Below are positions 44,792 through 53,107 of a DNA stretch of 64,000 bases, one piece after another (positions within the stretch are counted from its first letter, which is position 1; every line of letters starts with the position of its first letter). A program made the position numbers and the translations under genes. The notes below the pieces were generated by a model, which was given only the letters and a program-made list of their open reading frames with translations, was not told the origin of the DNA and did not search any database. This DNA comes from Pedobacter frigiditerrae (lineage in GTDB: Bacteria; Bacteroidota; Bacteroidia; Sphingobacteriales; Sphingobacteriaceae), in the NCBI RefSeq assembly GCF_004331645.1, contig NZ_SJSK01000006.1, positions 186,001 to 250,000 on the forward strand, given 5' to 3'.

Positions 44792-45139
44792 TGTTTTAGG
44801 CGCTTATCAATAGCTTATTCAAATTCCAAATATATGGGATATGCGGTGTTAAACTATTGTCAGCCTATTAAGAAAACGTTAAATTAAGGGCGACAATCAA
44901 TTTTTAAGGAGCTGCTGATTTGTCTTAGTGGGGATATTATCTCAGAGGAAGGGTAGTGGATGAGTGGGTAGAGCGAGGAAGAAATGAGCGTCATATCGAC
45001 GACAGGAGATATCTATACGAAAGCAACTAGTAGATTTAGCTGCGCTGAGCCCTTCGGGGTTCTCCTCGTGCCTGGTTCGAAATGACGATTTTGCAAGAGA
45101 TTCCTCGCAGGCTCGGAATGACAATCGCCGTGATAGATT
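44792..45139. other. Intergenic region with repeat copies
   Basis: 348 bp. Includes a TCATATCGACGACAGGAG segment (about 44990) that begins a repeat unit, and the second 68-bp repeat at 45018-45085. The minus-strand open frame starting MSFRACEESL in this interval is a known type of artefact of this repeat and is not annotated. Confidence 0.55.
45018..45085 (+). repeat. 68-bp direct repeat, copy 2
   Basis: Copy of 44026-44093 with two mismatches. It follows a degenerate TCATATCGACG segment, as copies of this family often combine the two parts. Confidence 0.9.
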
Positions 45140-45760
45140 TCATTTCCTCATCAACTCCTTCAACAACTTATGCTGCTCTTGCAATTGCCCAATCAATTCT
45201 ATCATGCTATTCACCTCGTAATCCTCAACATTTAAATACCTAAAGCTCCCCGTGGCAGAGTAGTCGAGCCGGGTTCTCATGTTCAATGGGATTTGATAGC
45301 TTTTTAAGGAAAGTGCACAGCAGTAATAATAGAATGAGTTTTCTAGTTCTTCTACATATCTTTCATAAGCAAAAGCGATTTTAACGTAACTTGTTTTACG
45401 ACCAAAATAAAACAAAGAGGGCGAGTAGCGATTGCTTTCTACCGTGTCATCCCACTCCACTAACTCCACATCATTTAATCCATTTCTTAATTCGTAAACT
45501 CTAAAATAAGTGCTTAACAAAGAGAACAAGCTATGGGCATGCCTTACCAAAGGGTCATCGATATCCTTAAAAAAATCGTAATCTGTTATTTGATGGTCTT
45601 CAGCATCCTTAAATTCATTTGCTAATGATTTTAAGCTTTTCTTAAAGGTGAGATAAAAGCAGAAATAATAGGCTTGGGTATAAGACATGATCATAAACAA
45701 GCCTAAGCCCTTTAGGCAATGTTTTAAATCGAAATGGTCGCTTGGTTTGGTCGCTTTCAT
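45140..45760 (-). CDS. Hypothetical protein, helical, 206 residues
   Basis: An unrecognised protein rich in Tyr, Phe and Leu (CLKGLGLFMIMSYTQAYYFC, YVEELENSFYYYCCALSLKS). One hydrophobic stretch near 17-33 could be a membrane or buried helix. Predicted mainly helical, no catalytic motif. It is isolated between dispersed repeats, which suggests accessory status. Real coding is supported by a clean frame. Confidence 0.6.
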   Translation of the reverse strand: MKATKPSDHFDLKHCLKGLGLFMIMSYTQAYYFCFYLTFKKSLKSLANEFKDAEDHQITDYDFFKDIDDPLVRHAHSLFSLLSTYFRVYELRNGLNDVELVEWDDTVESNRYSPSLFYFGRKTSYVKIAFAYERYVEELENSFYYYCCALSLKSYQIPLNMRTRLDYSATGSFRYLNVEDYEVNSMIELIGQLQEQHKLLKELMRK

Positions 45761-46142
45761 TTAGGAATCTAAGTGATAAAAACGAGTGTTCCAAATAATT
45801 ACCTAAAGTTTAAGTTGATGGTTAAAACAATTAATAATAGATTAAATTTCTTAGCTAAGAAAATATTTTGTGCAGGTAGGCAAGGAGTTTTTGAACATCA
45901 TCTCGCCGATAGGAGAGGTCTACGAAGATATTTTAACTTGCAGATTTCTCCTCGCTGCGCTGCGGTCGAAATGACGGTATTATCAAATGGTTCACATTAT
46001 CCCTAATGCCAGTCCTCGAAGATAGGGGAGATCAGTGAAGATGTTTTAACTTGCAGATTTCTAAATGATACCCTGAACTATCTACTACAATTTCAGCAAC
46101 AAAATATCAATCTGTTTGTTTAAAGGGGTAAATAACTATGCT
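45761..46142. other. Intergenic region with two repeat copies
   Basis: 382 bp. A full repeat copy lies at 45898-45976 (TCATCTCGCCGATAGGAGAG, ending TCGAAATGACG). A partial copy lies at about 46013-46062 (CTCGAAGATAGGGGAGATCA). The interval between 45773 and 46006 is open in one frame only because of the repeat. Confidence 0.6.
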
Positions 46143-46427
46143 ATGGAAAATGAAAATGACTTTAAGCCAAAGTTTACTGGGGCAGAAGAAAACGATCAAC
46201 AATTTAGAATAGAGATAGCTGATGGCCATTTTGGTAGGTTTTTTTACATTAAACCCTTAGGGCATGAACGTTATGAAATATTGGATGAGGAAGATACCAT
46301 TGGTACGGTGCAATTAGATGAGAAAGACCACGCCCATTGCGAAAGCCAGGGTTGTGAGTTAGACTTGCCGATATTGCAAGCGATAAGGGATCAGATTAAG
46401 TTTCATCAAGAGTTAAGAAACTCATAA
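46143..46427 (+). CDS. Small conserved hypothetical protein (family 2)
   Basis: 94 residues from the ATG at 46143; a frame extension to 46116 is poorly supported. Starts MENENDFKPKFTGAEE, with FRIEIADGHFGRFFYIKPLG then ILDEEDTIGTVQLDEKD. The pattern matches 46442 and 33129. No signal peptide. Likely in one operon with the next gene (15 bp apart). Function unknown. Confidence 0.6.
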   Translation: MENENDFKPKFTGAEENDQQFRIEIADGHFGRFFYIKPLGHERYEILDEEDTIGTVQLDEKDHAHCESQGCELDLPILQAIRDQIKFHQELRNS

Positions 46428-46441
46428 ATTAATACCATCAA

Positions 46442-46741
46442 ATGGATCCATTTAATATTGTAATTAGAAGAGCCGGTAAACAAATAGGACTCAACATACA
46501 TCCTAAAGATGATGTTGGATACATGGTTTTGTTTGAGGGGTCTTTAGTGGGAGAAGTTTTCTTGGATGATACAGGTAAGGTTTGGGGTGCCTTAACGGCA
46601 AGGGAGCTTTTAGCAGGCACTTATCCTAATTACCCTTGTGATGAATCTGTAGATTGTGAAGGCTTATTGCAAGAGCAAGAAATGATTACCATGATTGGTC
46701 ATGCCATAGCTACCACCATGGGCATGAGTGCAGCCAATTAA
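46442..46741 (+). CDS. Small conserved hypothetical protein (family 2)
   Basis: 99 residues: MDPFNIVIRRAGKQIGLNIH, MVLFEGSLVGEVFLDDTGKV, WGAL, then an acidic C-terminus (PCDESVDCEG). It is a paralogue of the preceding gene. Two Cys appear near CDESVDC. Function unknown. Confidence 0.6.
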   Translation: MDPFNIVIRRAGKQIGLNIHPKDDVGYMVLFEGSLVGEVFLDDTGKVWGALTARELLAGTYPNYPCDESVDCEGLLQEQEMITMIGHAIATTMGMSAAN

Positions 46742-46761
46742 GCCTTGGTGGCTATAAAGCC

Positions 46762-47082
46762 TTAATTTCTTAAGATATAAGTCCACACGTTATACCATTT
46801 ACTTAAAGGCTTTTTATCTGGCCCTAAATAGTAAGCCGGATGGTCTTTAGTGTTCTTTTTGTTTACTACAAAACCATGCAGTTGTGAAGTGGGTGTTCTG
46901 GCAAAACGCTTGTCAGAAACCAAAAGATATACGGCTGCCGTATCTGAAGCAGGTAGGGTTACATTTTCGAGATGAGGTGTAGTTATAATTGTTTCAGTAG
47001 GGGTATCTCTATCTTGTGCCTTGGTATTTAAGGCTGCTAAGGTAATGAAGCTAATGCTCAGTGTTTTTAATAAAATTGACAT
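46762..47082 (-). CDS. Small secreted hypothetical protein
   Basis: 106 residues with signal peptide ending in NTKAQ. The mature part is basic and short: HLENVTLPASDTAAVYLLVS then YYLGPDKKPLSKWYNVWTYI. No motif is recognised. Its gene is convergent with the small paralogues at 46143-46741. Confidence 0.5.
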   Translation of the reverse strand: MSILLKTLSISFITLAALNTKAQDRDTPTETIITTPHLENVTLPASDTAAVYLLVSDKRFARTPTSQLHGFVVNKKNTKDHPAYYLGPDKKPLSKWYNVWTYILRN

Positions 47083-47388
47083 TGGGGATGAATTGCTGTT
47101 TTTGATTTGGCTTATAACAGCAAATGGATGGCATTGTTTGAAGATTTTATTGGGTTGCTACAACCTCCAGTTATATTACAACTGTTAATCTTTTTAATTG
47201 AGATAAGTTTGTGAATTTTTGACAGTTGGACTGAAATATTTGCAGTAGACAGTGCAATTTTTTCAGTGAAAATCGGTTGAAAAGCCTTTGGCATCTCACT
47301 TGTGAATGTTTATTCGAACTAGAAGTTCAAAACGTTTAATTAGTTATTTGTTTAATCATTAAAATTAAAAAATTAAGGAGGACAACCC
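47083..47388. other. Intergenic region upstream of hsp20
   Basis: 306 bp, AT-rich. The last part carries an A/T-rich leader and the strong Shine-Dalgarno site of hsp20. No exact promoter consensus or known heat-shock operator (CIRCE) was seen. Confidence 0.45.
47375..47382 (+). promoter_or_regulatory. Strong Shine-Dalgarno site of hsp20
   Basis: AAGGAGGA, six bases before the ATG at 47389. Bacteroidota genes rarely have such a site, and most genes in this window lack one, so high translation upon stress may depend on it. Confidence 0.75.
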
Positions 47389-47826
47389 ATGACATTGGTT
47401 AAATTTAATCCAGAAGCAAGAAAGATGTTAGTGCCAGGTCTTACTGACGTATTCGATTCCATCTTTAACGACACTTTTTTTACAGATCGAGTAACAACAA
47501 GAGTTCCAGCAGCTAACATTAGCGAAACACAAGATGCCTTTCACGTAGATTTGGCTGCTCCGGGTTTAAAAAAAGAAGACTTTAAAATTAACCTTGAGCG
47601 TAATGTACTCACAGTAAGTGTAACACAGGTTGCCGAAGGCGAGCAGGAGCAAAGGAATTATGCAAAACGTGAATTTTATTACGGTTCTTTTTTACGCACA
47701 TTTACACTGCCAGAAAGTGCCAATATAAATGAAATTCAGGCCACCTATACCGATGGTGTTTTGCAGCTCCATATTCCAAAACAGGAAGAGGCTAAAACAT
47801 TGAGCCGACAAATTGAAATTAAGTAA
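47389..47826 (+). CDS. Small heat shock protein, Hsp20 family
   Basis: 145 residues, normal length. After a short N-terminal region (VKFNPEARKMLVPGLTDVFD) the alpha-crystallin domain spans about 40-140: ANISETQDAFHVDLAAPGLK, LERNVLTVSVTQ, FYYGSFLRTFTLPE, and the tail TYTDGVLQLHIPKQ with the IxI/V-type LQLHIP. It is an ATP-independent holdase binding unfolded proteins. The gene has a strong ribosome site and its own terminator. Confidence 0.95.
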   Translation: MTLVKFNPEARKMLVPGLTDVFDSIFNDTFFTDRVTTRVPAANISETQDAFHVDLAAPGLKKEDFKINLERNVLTVSVTQVAEGEQEQRNYAKREFYYGSFLRTFTLPESANINEIQATYTDGVLQLHIPKQEEAKTLSRQIEIK

Positions 47827-47840
47827 TTGCTAAACATTCA

Positions 47841-47873
47841 AAAAAGAGCTGCCCAAAAGGTAGCTCTTTTTTT
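47841..47873 (+). terminator. Terminator of hsp20
   Basis: Stem AAAAAGAGCTGCC / GGTAGCTCTTTTT with loop CAAAA and a T run, starting 15 bp after the stop codon. Confidence 0.9.
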
Positions 47874-47939
47874 ATGAATTGAAAGGGTTCTCATTAGGGA
47901 AGCTGACCAGGACGATTTATTAAATAGATTGATGATCTT

Positions 47940-48355
47940 ATGCCCAATTTAAATCGGTTTTTACAAGCCCAACAGACAACCTTCCATACTGCTTTGTTAG
48001 CAATAGAGCGTGGTAAAAAGCAAACGCATTGGAGTGGTATGTTTTTCCACAATTGTTAGGTTTGGGCCATAGTGAAACTGCCAAGTTTTATGGTATCAGT
48101 GATCTTGCGGAGGCTAGCCAATATCTAGCACATCCGGTGTTAGGTAATAGGTTAATAGGAATAAGCAAGGTATTAATTGAACTCAATCAAAATGATCCCT
48201 TAAAAATATTTGGTTATCCAGATCACCTTAAGCTCCAATCATCAATGACGTTATTTGCGCAAGTGCCAATGGCAAACCTTGTTGTTGAAGCTGTGCTTAA
48301 ACAATATTTTAATGGACAATTAGGTCAAGTTACGCTAGCTCTATTGGATAAGTAA
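47940..48355 (+). pseudogene. DUF1810-family protein, frameshifted
   Basis: From ATG 47940 the frame reads MPNLNRFLQAQQTTFHTALL then AIERGKKQTHW, the usual DUF1810 start. The remainder (EWYVFPQLLGLGHSETAKFY, then GISDLAEASQYLAHPVLGNR) is in another frame that reads to 48355. The joint is near 48030-48035, where one base is missing (family pattern HWxWxxFPQ). Together they form a complete DUF1810 domain of about 139 residues. The function of the family is not established. Confidence 0.82.
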
Positions 48356-48442
48356 ACGATAAAAGCTAAAACTAAGGGCTCATTAAAAGATTCAGTAAAA
48401 CTATTTTGCCTCAATATTGTTGCCTAATAAAATTGAAACATT

Positions 48443-48658
48443 ATGGGATTTATTAAATCGGCACTGATAGGTGCAGCAGTTTATGCAGCAGTGCAATACA
48501 TTACAAAAAAGGATGTGTTAACAGGTAGGTCTATCTTAGATGATATTTTGGAACGAGCACCAGAATACATTGAAAAGGCAAAAATTTATGCCAAAGAGGT
48601 AGAGATTAAAGTGGAAGCGCCAATGCCCCAAGAGCCCATTATACCGGCCTCTTATTAA
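48443..48658 (+). CDS. Small hypothetical protein with N-terminal hydrophobic segment
   Basis: 71 residues: MGFIKSALIGAAVYAAVQYI, then a charged helix (DDILERAPEYIEKAKIYAKE) and a Pro-rich end. The N-terminus could be a small membrane or amphipathic anchor, as in YtxH-type proteins. It abuts the convergent DUF892 gene (stop codons adjacent), so overlap is tight. Function unknown. Confidence 0.55.
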   Translation: MGFIKSALIGAAVYAAVQYITKKDVLTGRSILDDILERAPEYIEKAKIYAKEVEIKVEAPMPQEPIIPASY

Positions 48659-49156
48659 TTAGTTTTTTAAGCTAGGGGCAATGATGTTTTGTATGATTTG
48701 ACGCAGCCAGGTATTGGTATTGCGATTGTCGGTTATGGTTTGTTCTAACAAAGCTGCTTCGGTTTCCATTTGCAAGGCTGCCGCTAGTGGATGTAGAAAC
48801 TCATAATAGCCTAATTTAAGGTTTTGAATTTGTAACGCAAAGCTAATAAGGATTAAGTCTTGCTCGGCACTTTTAATACTAGCTTTTATAGGCAATAAGG
48901 GGATGTTAACTTGGTTTAATGTCCCTTTTGGTTTTTTCTCGTTGAGCGAATTGGTGATTAGTTTTAGCCTATTGATGTGTTTTACCTGATCTGCTACTTC
49001 TGGGTTAAGTGCCTTAACTAACTCGGCCGTATGTGCAGCCTTTTCCAATTTAGGGTAAAGTTTTAACAATTGTTTTTCAAACTCCATCAGCTCCAATAAG
49101 CATTTTGCAAAATGTTTTAGTAAGATCTCTTGCGGGCTTAGTGGTGCTTTAGGCAT
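48659..49156 (-). CDS. DUF892-like helical protein with degenerate metal site
   Basis: 165 residues, all helical. It follows the DUF892 pattern (LLKHFAKCLLELMEFEKQLL, LYPKLEKAAHTAELVKAL, HINRLKLITNSLNEKKPKGT) and overlaps the receiver gene by 8 bp. The third-helix metal segment, usually containing Glu, His and Glu, reads IQNLKLGYYEFL here, so the ligands appear lost. A binding role (partner of the receiver) is more likely than iron oxidation. It is a distant paralogue of the product at 19641. Confidence 0.7.
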   Translation of the reverse strand: MPKAPLSPQEILLKHFAKCLLELMEFEKQLLKLYPKLEKAAHTAELVKALNPEVADQVKHINRLKLITNSLNEKKPKGTLNQVNIPLLPIKASIKSAEQDLILISFALQIQNLKLGYYEFLHPLAAALQMETEAALLEQTITDNRNTNTWLRQIIQNIIAPSLKN

Positions 49157-49505
49157 ACTTATTCACTTTTTCGATTAAATAATCAATATCAAAAGGTTTA
49201 TTGATAAAGGCCTCGGCAGGGCAAAGGTGTTTCACTAAAGAAAAATCTCTATGTGCCGACATCATGATGATAGGGATGTGCTGGGTAGCGGCATTTTCTT
49301 TAACTTGATTACAAACTTGAACACCATCTCCATCTGGCAACATGACATCCATCATGATGAGGTCAGGTTGCTCTTGTTCAAGGTGCTGCTTAAAACTATT
49401 TACAGTGCCATAAGTTTTAACCTCGTATTGCTCTTCTTCTAACAAGATGGTTAATAATTCCCTTAAGGATTCATCGTCTTCCAATACTAATACACATTTT
49501 TTCAT
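49149..49505 (-). CDS. Single-domain response regulator (receiver only)
   Basis: 118 residues: acidic pocket EDDE at 8-11, acceptor Asp near 52 in LIMMDVMLPDGDG, switch Ser in IIMMSAH, Lys in INKPFDIDYL. It is translationally coupled to the DUF892-like gene that follows. This is the second receiver/DUF892 pair in the window. Confidence 0.92.
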   Translation of the reverse strand: MKKCVLVLEDDESLRELLTILLEEEQYEVKTYGTVNSFKQHLEQEQPDLIMMDVMLPDGDGVQVCNQVKENAATQHIPIIMMSAHRDFSLVKHLCPAEAFINKPFDIDYLIEKVNKYA

Positions 49506-49587
49506 AGCTAATTATCTTCATGACTAAATACCTAACCCTTTAGGAGATTCTTTGTTTTGGGATATTCCTAATAGGATTACTTTTATA

Positions 49588-49614
49588 AAAAAGGGACGCC
49601 TAAGCATCCCTTTT
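49588..49614 (-). terminator. Terminator after the PRC-barrel gene
   Basis: Stem AAAAGGGACG / CATCCCTTTT (one mismatch) within an A/T-rich flank, on the minus strand directly after the stop at 49619. Confidence 0.7.
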
Positions 49615-49618
49615 CTCT

Positions 49619-50323
49619 CTATTGATAAGGCGGCTTTGTCCTATCGGTTTCCTCGTGTTCTTCATCATCGTTAATCGCCTTGTGTTCGTTATGATGCGTA
49701 TTAACCCCCGTTTGTTCATCGGCGGCGTGTAGATCGTTTTGATAAGAATTTTCTACCATCTGATGAATGGTGTTTTTTTCTTCCTCACGCCCTGCCATCG
49801 ATGCGGTTCCGTCAATTTCCTGACTGGTTAAGCTTTCACTTGACCTTCTGCCTTGGTAAAATTTATCCTTATCAAAATGGTGATGGGTATAAAACTGGTT
49901 CTGGTCAAACTCACTTATGCTCTCTTCTATGCGTAGGGCTGCTGGACTACCTATGATAGACCTGATGTTCACCTCGGTTGCTGGACCGATTTCATCTTTT
50001 TCATAAGCTGGTAAAGCGTTAAATTGCTCCATGTGCACATTGGGTAAAGTCACCTCATCTGCACTAACATGGAGGTTGGCAATGCCGATGGGGATCATTA
50101 CTTTTTTATCTTCCAGATTCATTCCGTTGTGGGTTAAATCAATAATCAAATAACGAACGGCATTGGTTTGTGGATCGAAAAGTAAGTCCTTTATTTTACC
50201 CAGGTAAGCATTGGCTTCGCTTTTAACTTCCCATCCAATAATGTTGGGTTCGCCATCTACAATTTGGTAATCGCTTCCGTTTAGTTCCTGCAGGTATCTG
50301 TAGGTATGTTGTTCTTGTTCCAT
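49619..50323 (-). CDS. PRC-barrel domain protein
   Basis: 234 residues. A PRC-barrel occupies about 25-95 (IIGWEVKSEANAYLGKIKDL, NAVRYLIIDL, KKVMIPIGIANL). The remainder is hydrophilic, with His/Asp/Glu-rich patches (YTHHHFDKDKF, NTHHNEHKAINDDEEHEETD). PRC-barrel proteins act as protein-binding scaffolds and occur often among stress genes. It lies 33 bp downstream of the OmpA-family gene on the same strand, so the two are likely co-transcribed. Confidence 0.85.
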   Translation of the reverse strand: MEQEQHTYRYLQELNGSDYQIVDGEPNIIGWEVKSEANAYLGKIKDLLFDPQTNAVRYLIIDLTHNGMNLEDKKVMIPIGIANLHVSADEVTLPNVHMEQFNALPAYEKDEIGPATEVNIRSIIGSPAALRIEESISEFDQNQFYTHHHFDKDKFYQGRRSSESLTSQEIDGTASMAGREEEKNTIHQMVENSYQNDLHAADEQTGVNTHHNEHKAINDDEEHEETDRTKPPYQ

Positions 50324-50356
50324 GTTGTAATTTTTAGGTTGATGTATGGTCTTTAA

Positions 50357-50983
50357 TTATTGTTTCGGGAAAACCACGATAGATACATTTCTATTTTGTT
50401 GCCTGCCTGTTTTGGTTTGGTTGGTGGCAACAGGTGTGGTTTCTCCTAATGACTGTACGGTTATGTTTTCGATAGGTACACTGCCAGATGTGCTTAACCA
50501 AGTTTTTACGGCTTCTGCACGTTGTTTGCCGAGCTCTTTATTTTCGGCAGCTGGCCCGGTGGCATCGGTACTGCCATACACGCCAATGGTTGCGCCTTCA
50601 AATCTTTTAGCTAAAACTGCATTGATCATTTCTAGTTTCTGTATGCCGGTTGCAGATACATCATTACCATCGGTAGGGAAAAGGATGTTTTCACCTAAAG
50701 TATAAATGGTATAGGTTCCGTTGCTTCGAGTGGCAATGTCTGTATCAGTAATGTCTGCATCTGTAGTAGTGGCAGCGTTAAAGTCGACATTGTTCCAATC
50801 GGGTACAGTTTTGGCCAATGGCGTTTTTGAGGTATCCATTCCCGTTGAATCAGGATTTCCGTCTTTGTTTTCTGTGTTACAGTTTTTAAACAACAATGCC
50901 GCCAAGGCAATTAAAACGATTACTAACAATAGCCAAACCCACCAAGGGCGAGCTGGTTTTCTTTCTACTTCTAAATGTGCCAT
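50357..50983 (-). CDS. OmpA-family protein
   Basis: 208 residues. A membrane segment at about 15-33 (WWVWLLLVIVLIALAALLF) anchors it, followed by a Thr/Asp-rich linker and an OmpA C-terminal domain about 100-205 (GVYGSTDATGPAAENKELGK, then QRAEAVKTWL). The GSTD and RAxAVxxWL segments mark the peptidoglycan-binding fold. Unlike outer-membrane OmpA proteins it has no barrel or lipobox, so it is probably attached to the inner membrane. Confidence 0.88.
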   Translation of the reverse strand: MAHLEVERKPARPWWVWLLLVIVLIALAALLFKNCNTENKDGNPDSTGMDTSKTPLAKTVPDWNNVDFNAATTTDADITDTDIATRSNGTYTIYTLGENILFPTDGNDVSATGIQKLEMINAVLAKRFEGATIGVYGSTDATGPAAENKELGKQRAEAVKTWLSTSGSVPIENITVQSLGETTPVATNQTKTGRQQNRNVSIVVFPKQ

Positions 50984-51144
50984 GTTTTGTTTTTAGGTAA
51001 ATGTTGCCAATTGGCAATCGAACTCACAACACGGCTATGGTAAAAATGTTTTAGCTAAAACCATGGGGAATTATTTTATTGAATTTGTATTTAATCTTAA
51101 ACAAACACAACAATACCTTGTTATAAGCGCAAATTTTTTAGCAG

Positions 51145-52353
51145 ATGCTTAACCAACAATTGATCAGTTTTAACAAGGGACGTTTACCAGAAATGATCCA
51201 ATTAAAGTATGAGGTCATGACCGAAAATGCCTTTAGGTTTTTTAGGGGTACTTGCCACCTGTTTTATGAGAGGCTGGCTGCCCTTAAAAACTTCCCTGCA
51301 TCTCCTTTAGCATGGATTTGTGGCGATTTACACTTGGAAAATTTTGGGAGTTTTAAAGGCAGTAACCATTTGGTTTATTTTGATTTAAATGATTTTGATG
51401 AAGGTATTTTAGCCCCTGCCTTATGGGAGGTGATTCGTTTGGTAACCAGTATTTTTGTGGCTTTTGGCGCTTTGGAGATTGGTGAAGAACAAGCTACCAA
51501 CTTGGCCTTGCTTTACGTAAACAGTTATGCAGGCACCTTATGCAAGGGAAAAGCGATAGGCATTGAACCCCGAACCGCCAAAGGCATTGTAAAAAAGTTT
51601 TTAAAGCATGCACAAACGAGAAACTATAACGAGCTTTTAGAAAAGCGGACAAAAATAAAGGGTAAAAAAATCATCTTGTCACTAACCCATGAACGTCATT
51701 TCAAGTTAGACAAAACCTTAAAAAAGGAATTGATGGATCACATTGATACTTGGATTGCCACTAGCAATGAGAGCCCTTATAATTACAAGGTTAAAGACGT
51801 GGTTTTTCGTTTTGCGGGAACCGGAAGTGTGGGCGTAAAACGATACTTGTTTTTGTTGAAAAGCACCAATGCCAAAAACGATTTCCTTTTGTTGGACATG
51901 AAACAAAGTTTTGAGAGTTCGTTAATGCCATGTGTAAATGAGTTGCAGCCTAAATGGAAAGATGCGGCTGATCGGATTTTAGCGATACAAGAGCGCATGC
52001 AAAACGTGACGGCTTCTTTATTGGGCAGAACTAATTTTAACGGAGATTGTTATGTGTTGCAAGAACTACAACCCATGGAAGATACCTTCGATTTTAAGAT
52101 GGTGAATGGTAATTATAGAAACATGTTGCAGGCCATTGATGACATGGCCATACTTACTGCTTCTTCTCAATTGCGCAGTGGTGGTATGGATGGCTCGGCC
52201 ACCATTGATGCACTAAAGGCGTTTGGTGCTAAAGTACATGAGTGGCGTGATGAAGTAATTGCCATTGCTAAAAACGCTGCCTTACAAAATGAACAAGATT
52301 ATAACGCTTTTATAAAGGATTATAAAAATGGAGTTTTCGCTAATCAGAAATAA
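51145..52353 (+). CDS. DUF2252 family protein (kinase-like fold)
   Basis: 402 residues. The FRGTCHLFYERL start and WICGDLHLENFG (about 53-64) with FDLNDFDEG (about 74-82) are the catalytic-like loop and metal loop of an aminoglycoside-phosphotransferase-like fold. The C-terminal TASSQLRSGGMDGSATIDAL-type region closes the family. The biochemical role is not known. It is followed immediately by the broken low-affinity iron permease gene. Confidence 0.85.
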   Translation: MLNQQLISFNKGRLPEMIQLKYEVMTENAFRFFRGTCHLFYERLAALKNFPASPLAWICGDLHLENFGSFKGSNHLVYFDLNDFDEGILAPALWEVIRLVTSIFVAFGALEIGEEQATNLALLYVNSYAGTLCKGKAIGIEPRTAKGIVKKFLKHAQTRNYNELLEKRTKIKGKKIILSLTHERHFKLDKTLKKELMDHIDTWIATSNESPYNYKVKDVVFRFAGTGSVGVKRYLFLLKSTNAKNDFLLLDMKQSFESSLMPCVNELQPKWKDAADRILAIQERMQNVTASLLGRTNFNGDCYVLQELQPMEDTFDFKMVNGNYRNMLQAIDDMAILTASSQLRSGGMDGSATIDALKAFGAKVHEWRDEVIAIAKNAALQNEQDYNAFIKDYKNGVFANQK

Positions 52354-52354
52354 A

Positions 52355-52836
52355 ATGAAAAAAAAGCAGGAGAGTAAGTTTGAAACCATAGCCAATGCCA
52401 TTACCAGTTGGACGGGCAGTAGTTATGCTTTTGGGATGGCTGTTGGTGTAATTTTAATTTGGGGAATTTCGGGACCTATATTTAAGTTTTCTGATACCTG
52501 GCAATTGGTTATTAATACAGGTACCACCATCATTACTTTTCTAATGGTGTTTTTAATACAAAAAGCACAGAATAAAGATGGTAAGGCATACAGTTAAAAC
52601 TGAATGAATTAATTGCAGCCAGTAGGCATGCCAGCAACAGGATGGTAGATATTGAAGACTTAACAGAGGAAGAGTTGGATGTGCTGCATCAATATTATGA
52701 AGCATTGGCAGACAAGGCAGAAGAGGAAGATGATATCCATTGTTCGCATTCGATTGATGCTGCAGAAAGGCAAAGTCACCTAAAAAGTGCATTGGAGAAA
52801 AAGAACACAAAAAGGAATACTAAAGCCAAAAACTAA
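52355..52836 (+). pseudogene. Low-affinity iron permease family protein (PF04120-like), frameshifted
   Basis: The first part (MKKKQESKFETIANAITSWT, then YAFGMAVGVILIWGIS, VFLIQKAQNKDGKA) is in frame from 52355. It stops at 52597 in that frame, while the family pattern continues in another frame: KLNELIAASRHASNRMVDIE, DLTEEELDVLHQYYEALADK, to 52836. A single A is missing near 52588-52591 (ancestor probably GCAATACAG). Two TM helices are intact. Starts 2 bp after the DUF2252 stop. Confidence 0.85.
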
Positions 52837-53097
52837 ATGGATACAAAAACCATCATCGGCATTGCGGCAGGAGTTTTAACAGCCGTATCAACCTTACCGC
52901 AAATTGTAAAAATAATAAAAGAGAAAAAGGCTCAGGCCATATCGCCCATTATGTTTTTTGTGTTGCTGGCGGGTAATGCGTTATGGGTTTGGTATGGGCT
53001 GTTTTTAAAAGAGTGGCCAATTATCATTACCAATGCATTTTCTGTTTTATGTGATATCTTGATGATTGTGCTGAATTATAAATATGCAAAGAAATAA
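52837..53097 (+). CDS. SemiSWEET-type sugar transporter
   Basis: 86 residues, three TM helices, the length of bacterial SemiSWEETs that work as dimers. The PQ-loop segment TAVSTLPQIVKIIKEKKAQA (about 14-33) is diagnostic, followed by FFVLLAGNALWVWYGL with the conserved Asn/Trp of the sugar pocket. It probably moves small sugars by facilitated diffusion. It begins right after the stop of the broken iron permease (TAA-ATG), so all are one operon. Confidence 0.92.
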   Translation: MDTKTIIGIAAGVLTAVSTLPQIVKIIKEKKAQAISPIMFFVLLAGNALWVWYGLFLKEWPIIITNAFSVLCDILMIVLNYKYAKK

Positions 53098-53107
53098 ATT
53101 TTAAATT

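Noticed and set aside
44942..45124. Minus-strand 60-codon frame beginning MSFRACEESL
   Set aside because: This peptide comes from the dispersed repeat and is a well-known artefact type; not a gene.
45773..46006. Plus-strand 77-codon frame
   Set aside because: Half of it runs through a dispersed repeat copy, and its composition is not protein-like.
47112..47294. Minus-strand 60-codon frame upstream of hsp20
   Set aside because: Ser/Ile/Asn-rich, in the promoter region of hsp20, no pattern of a known protein.
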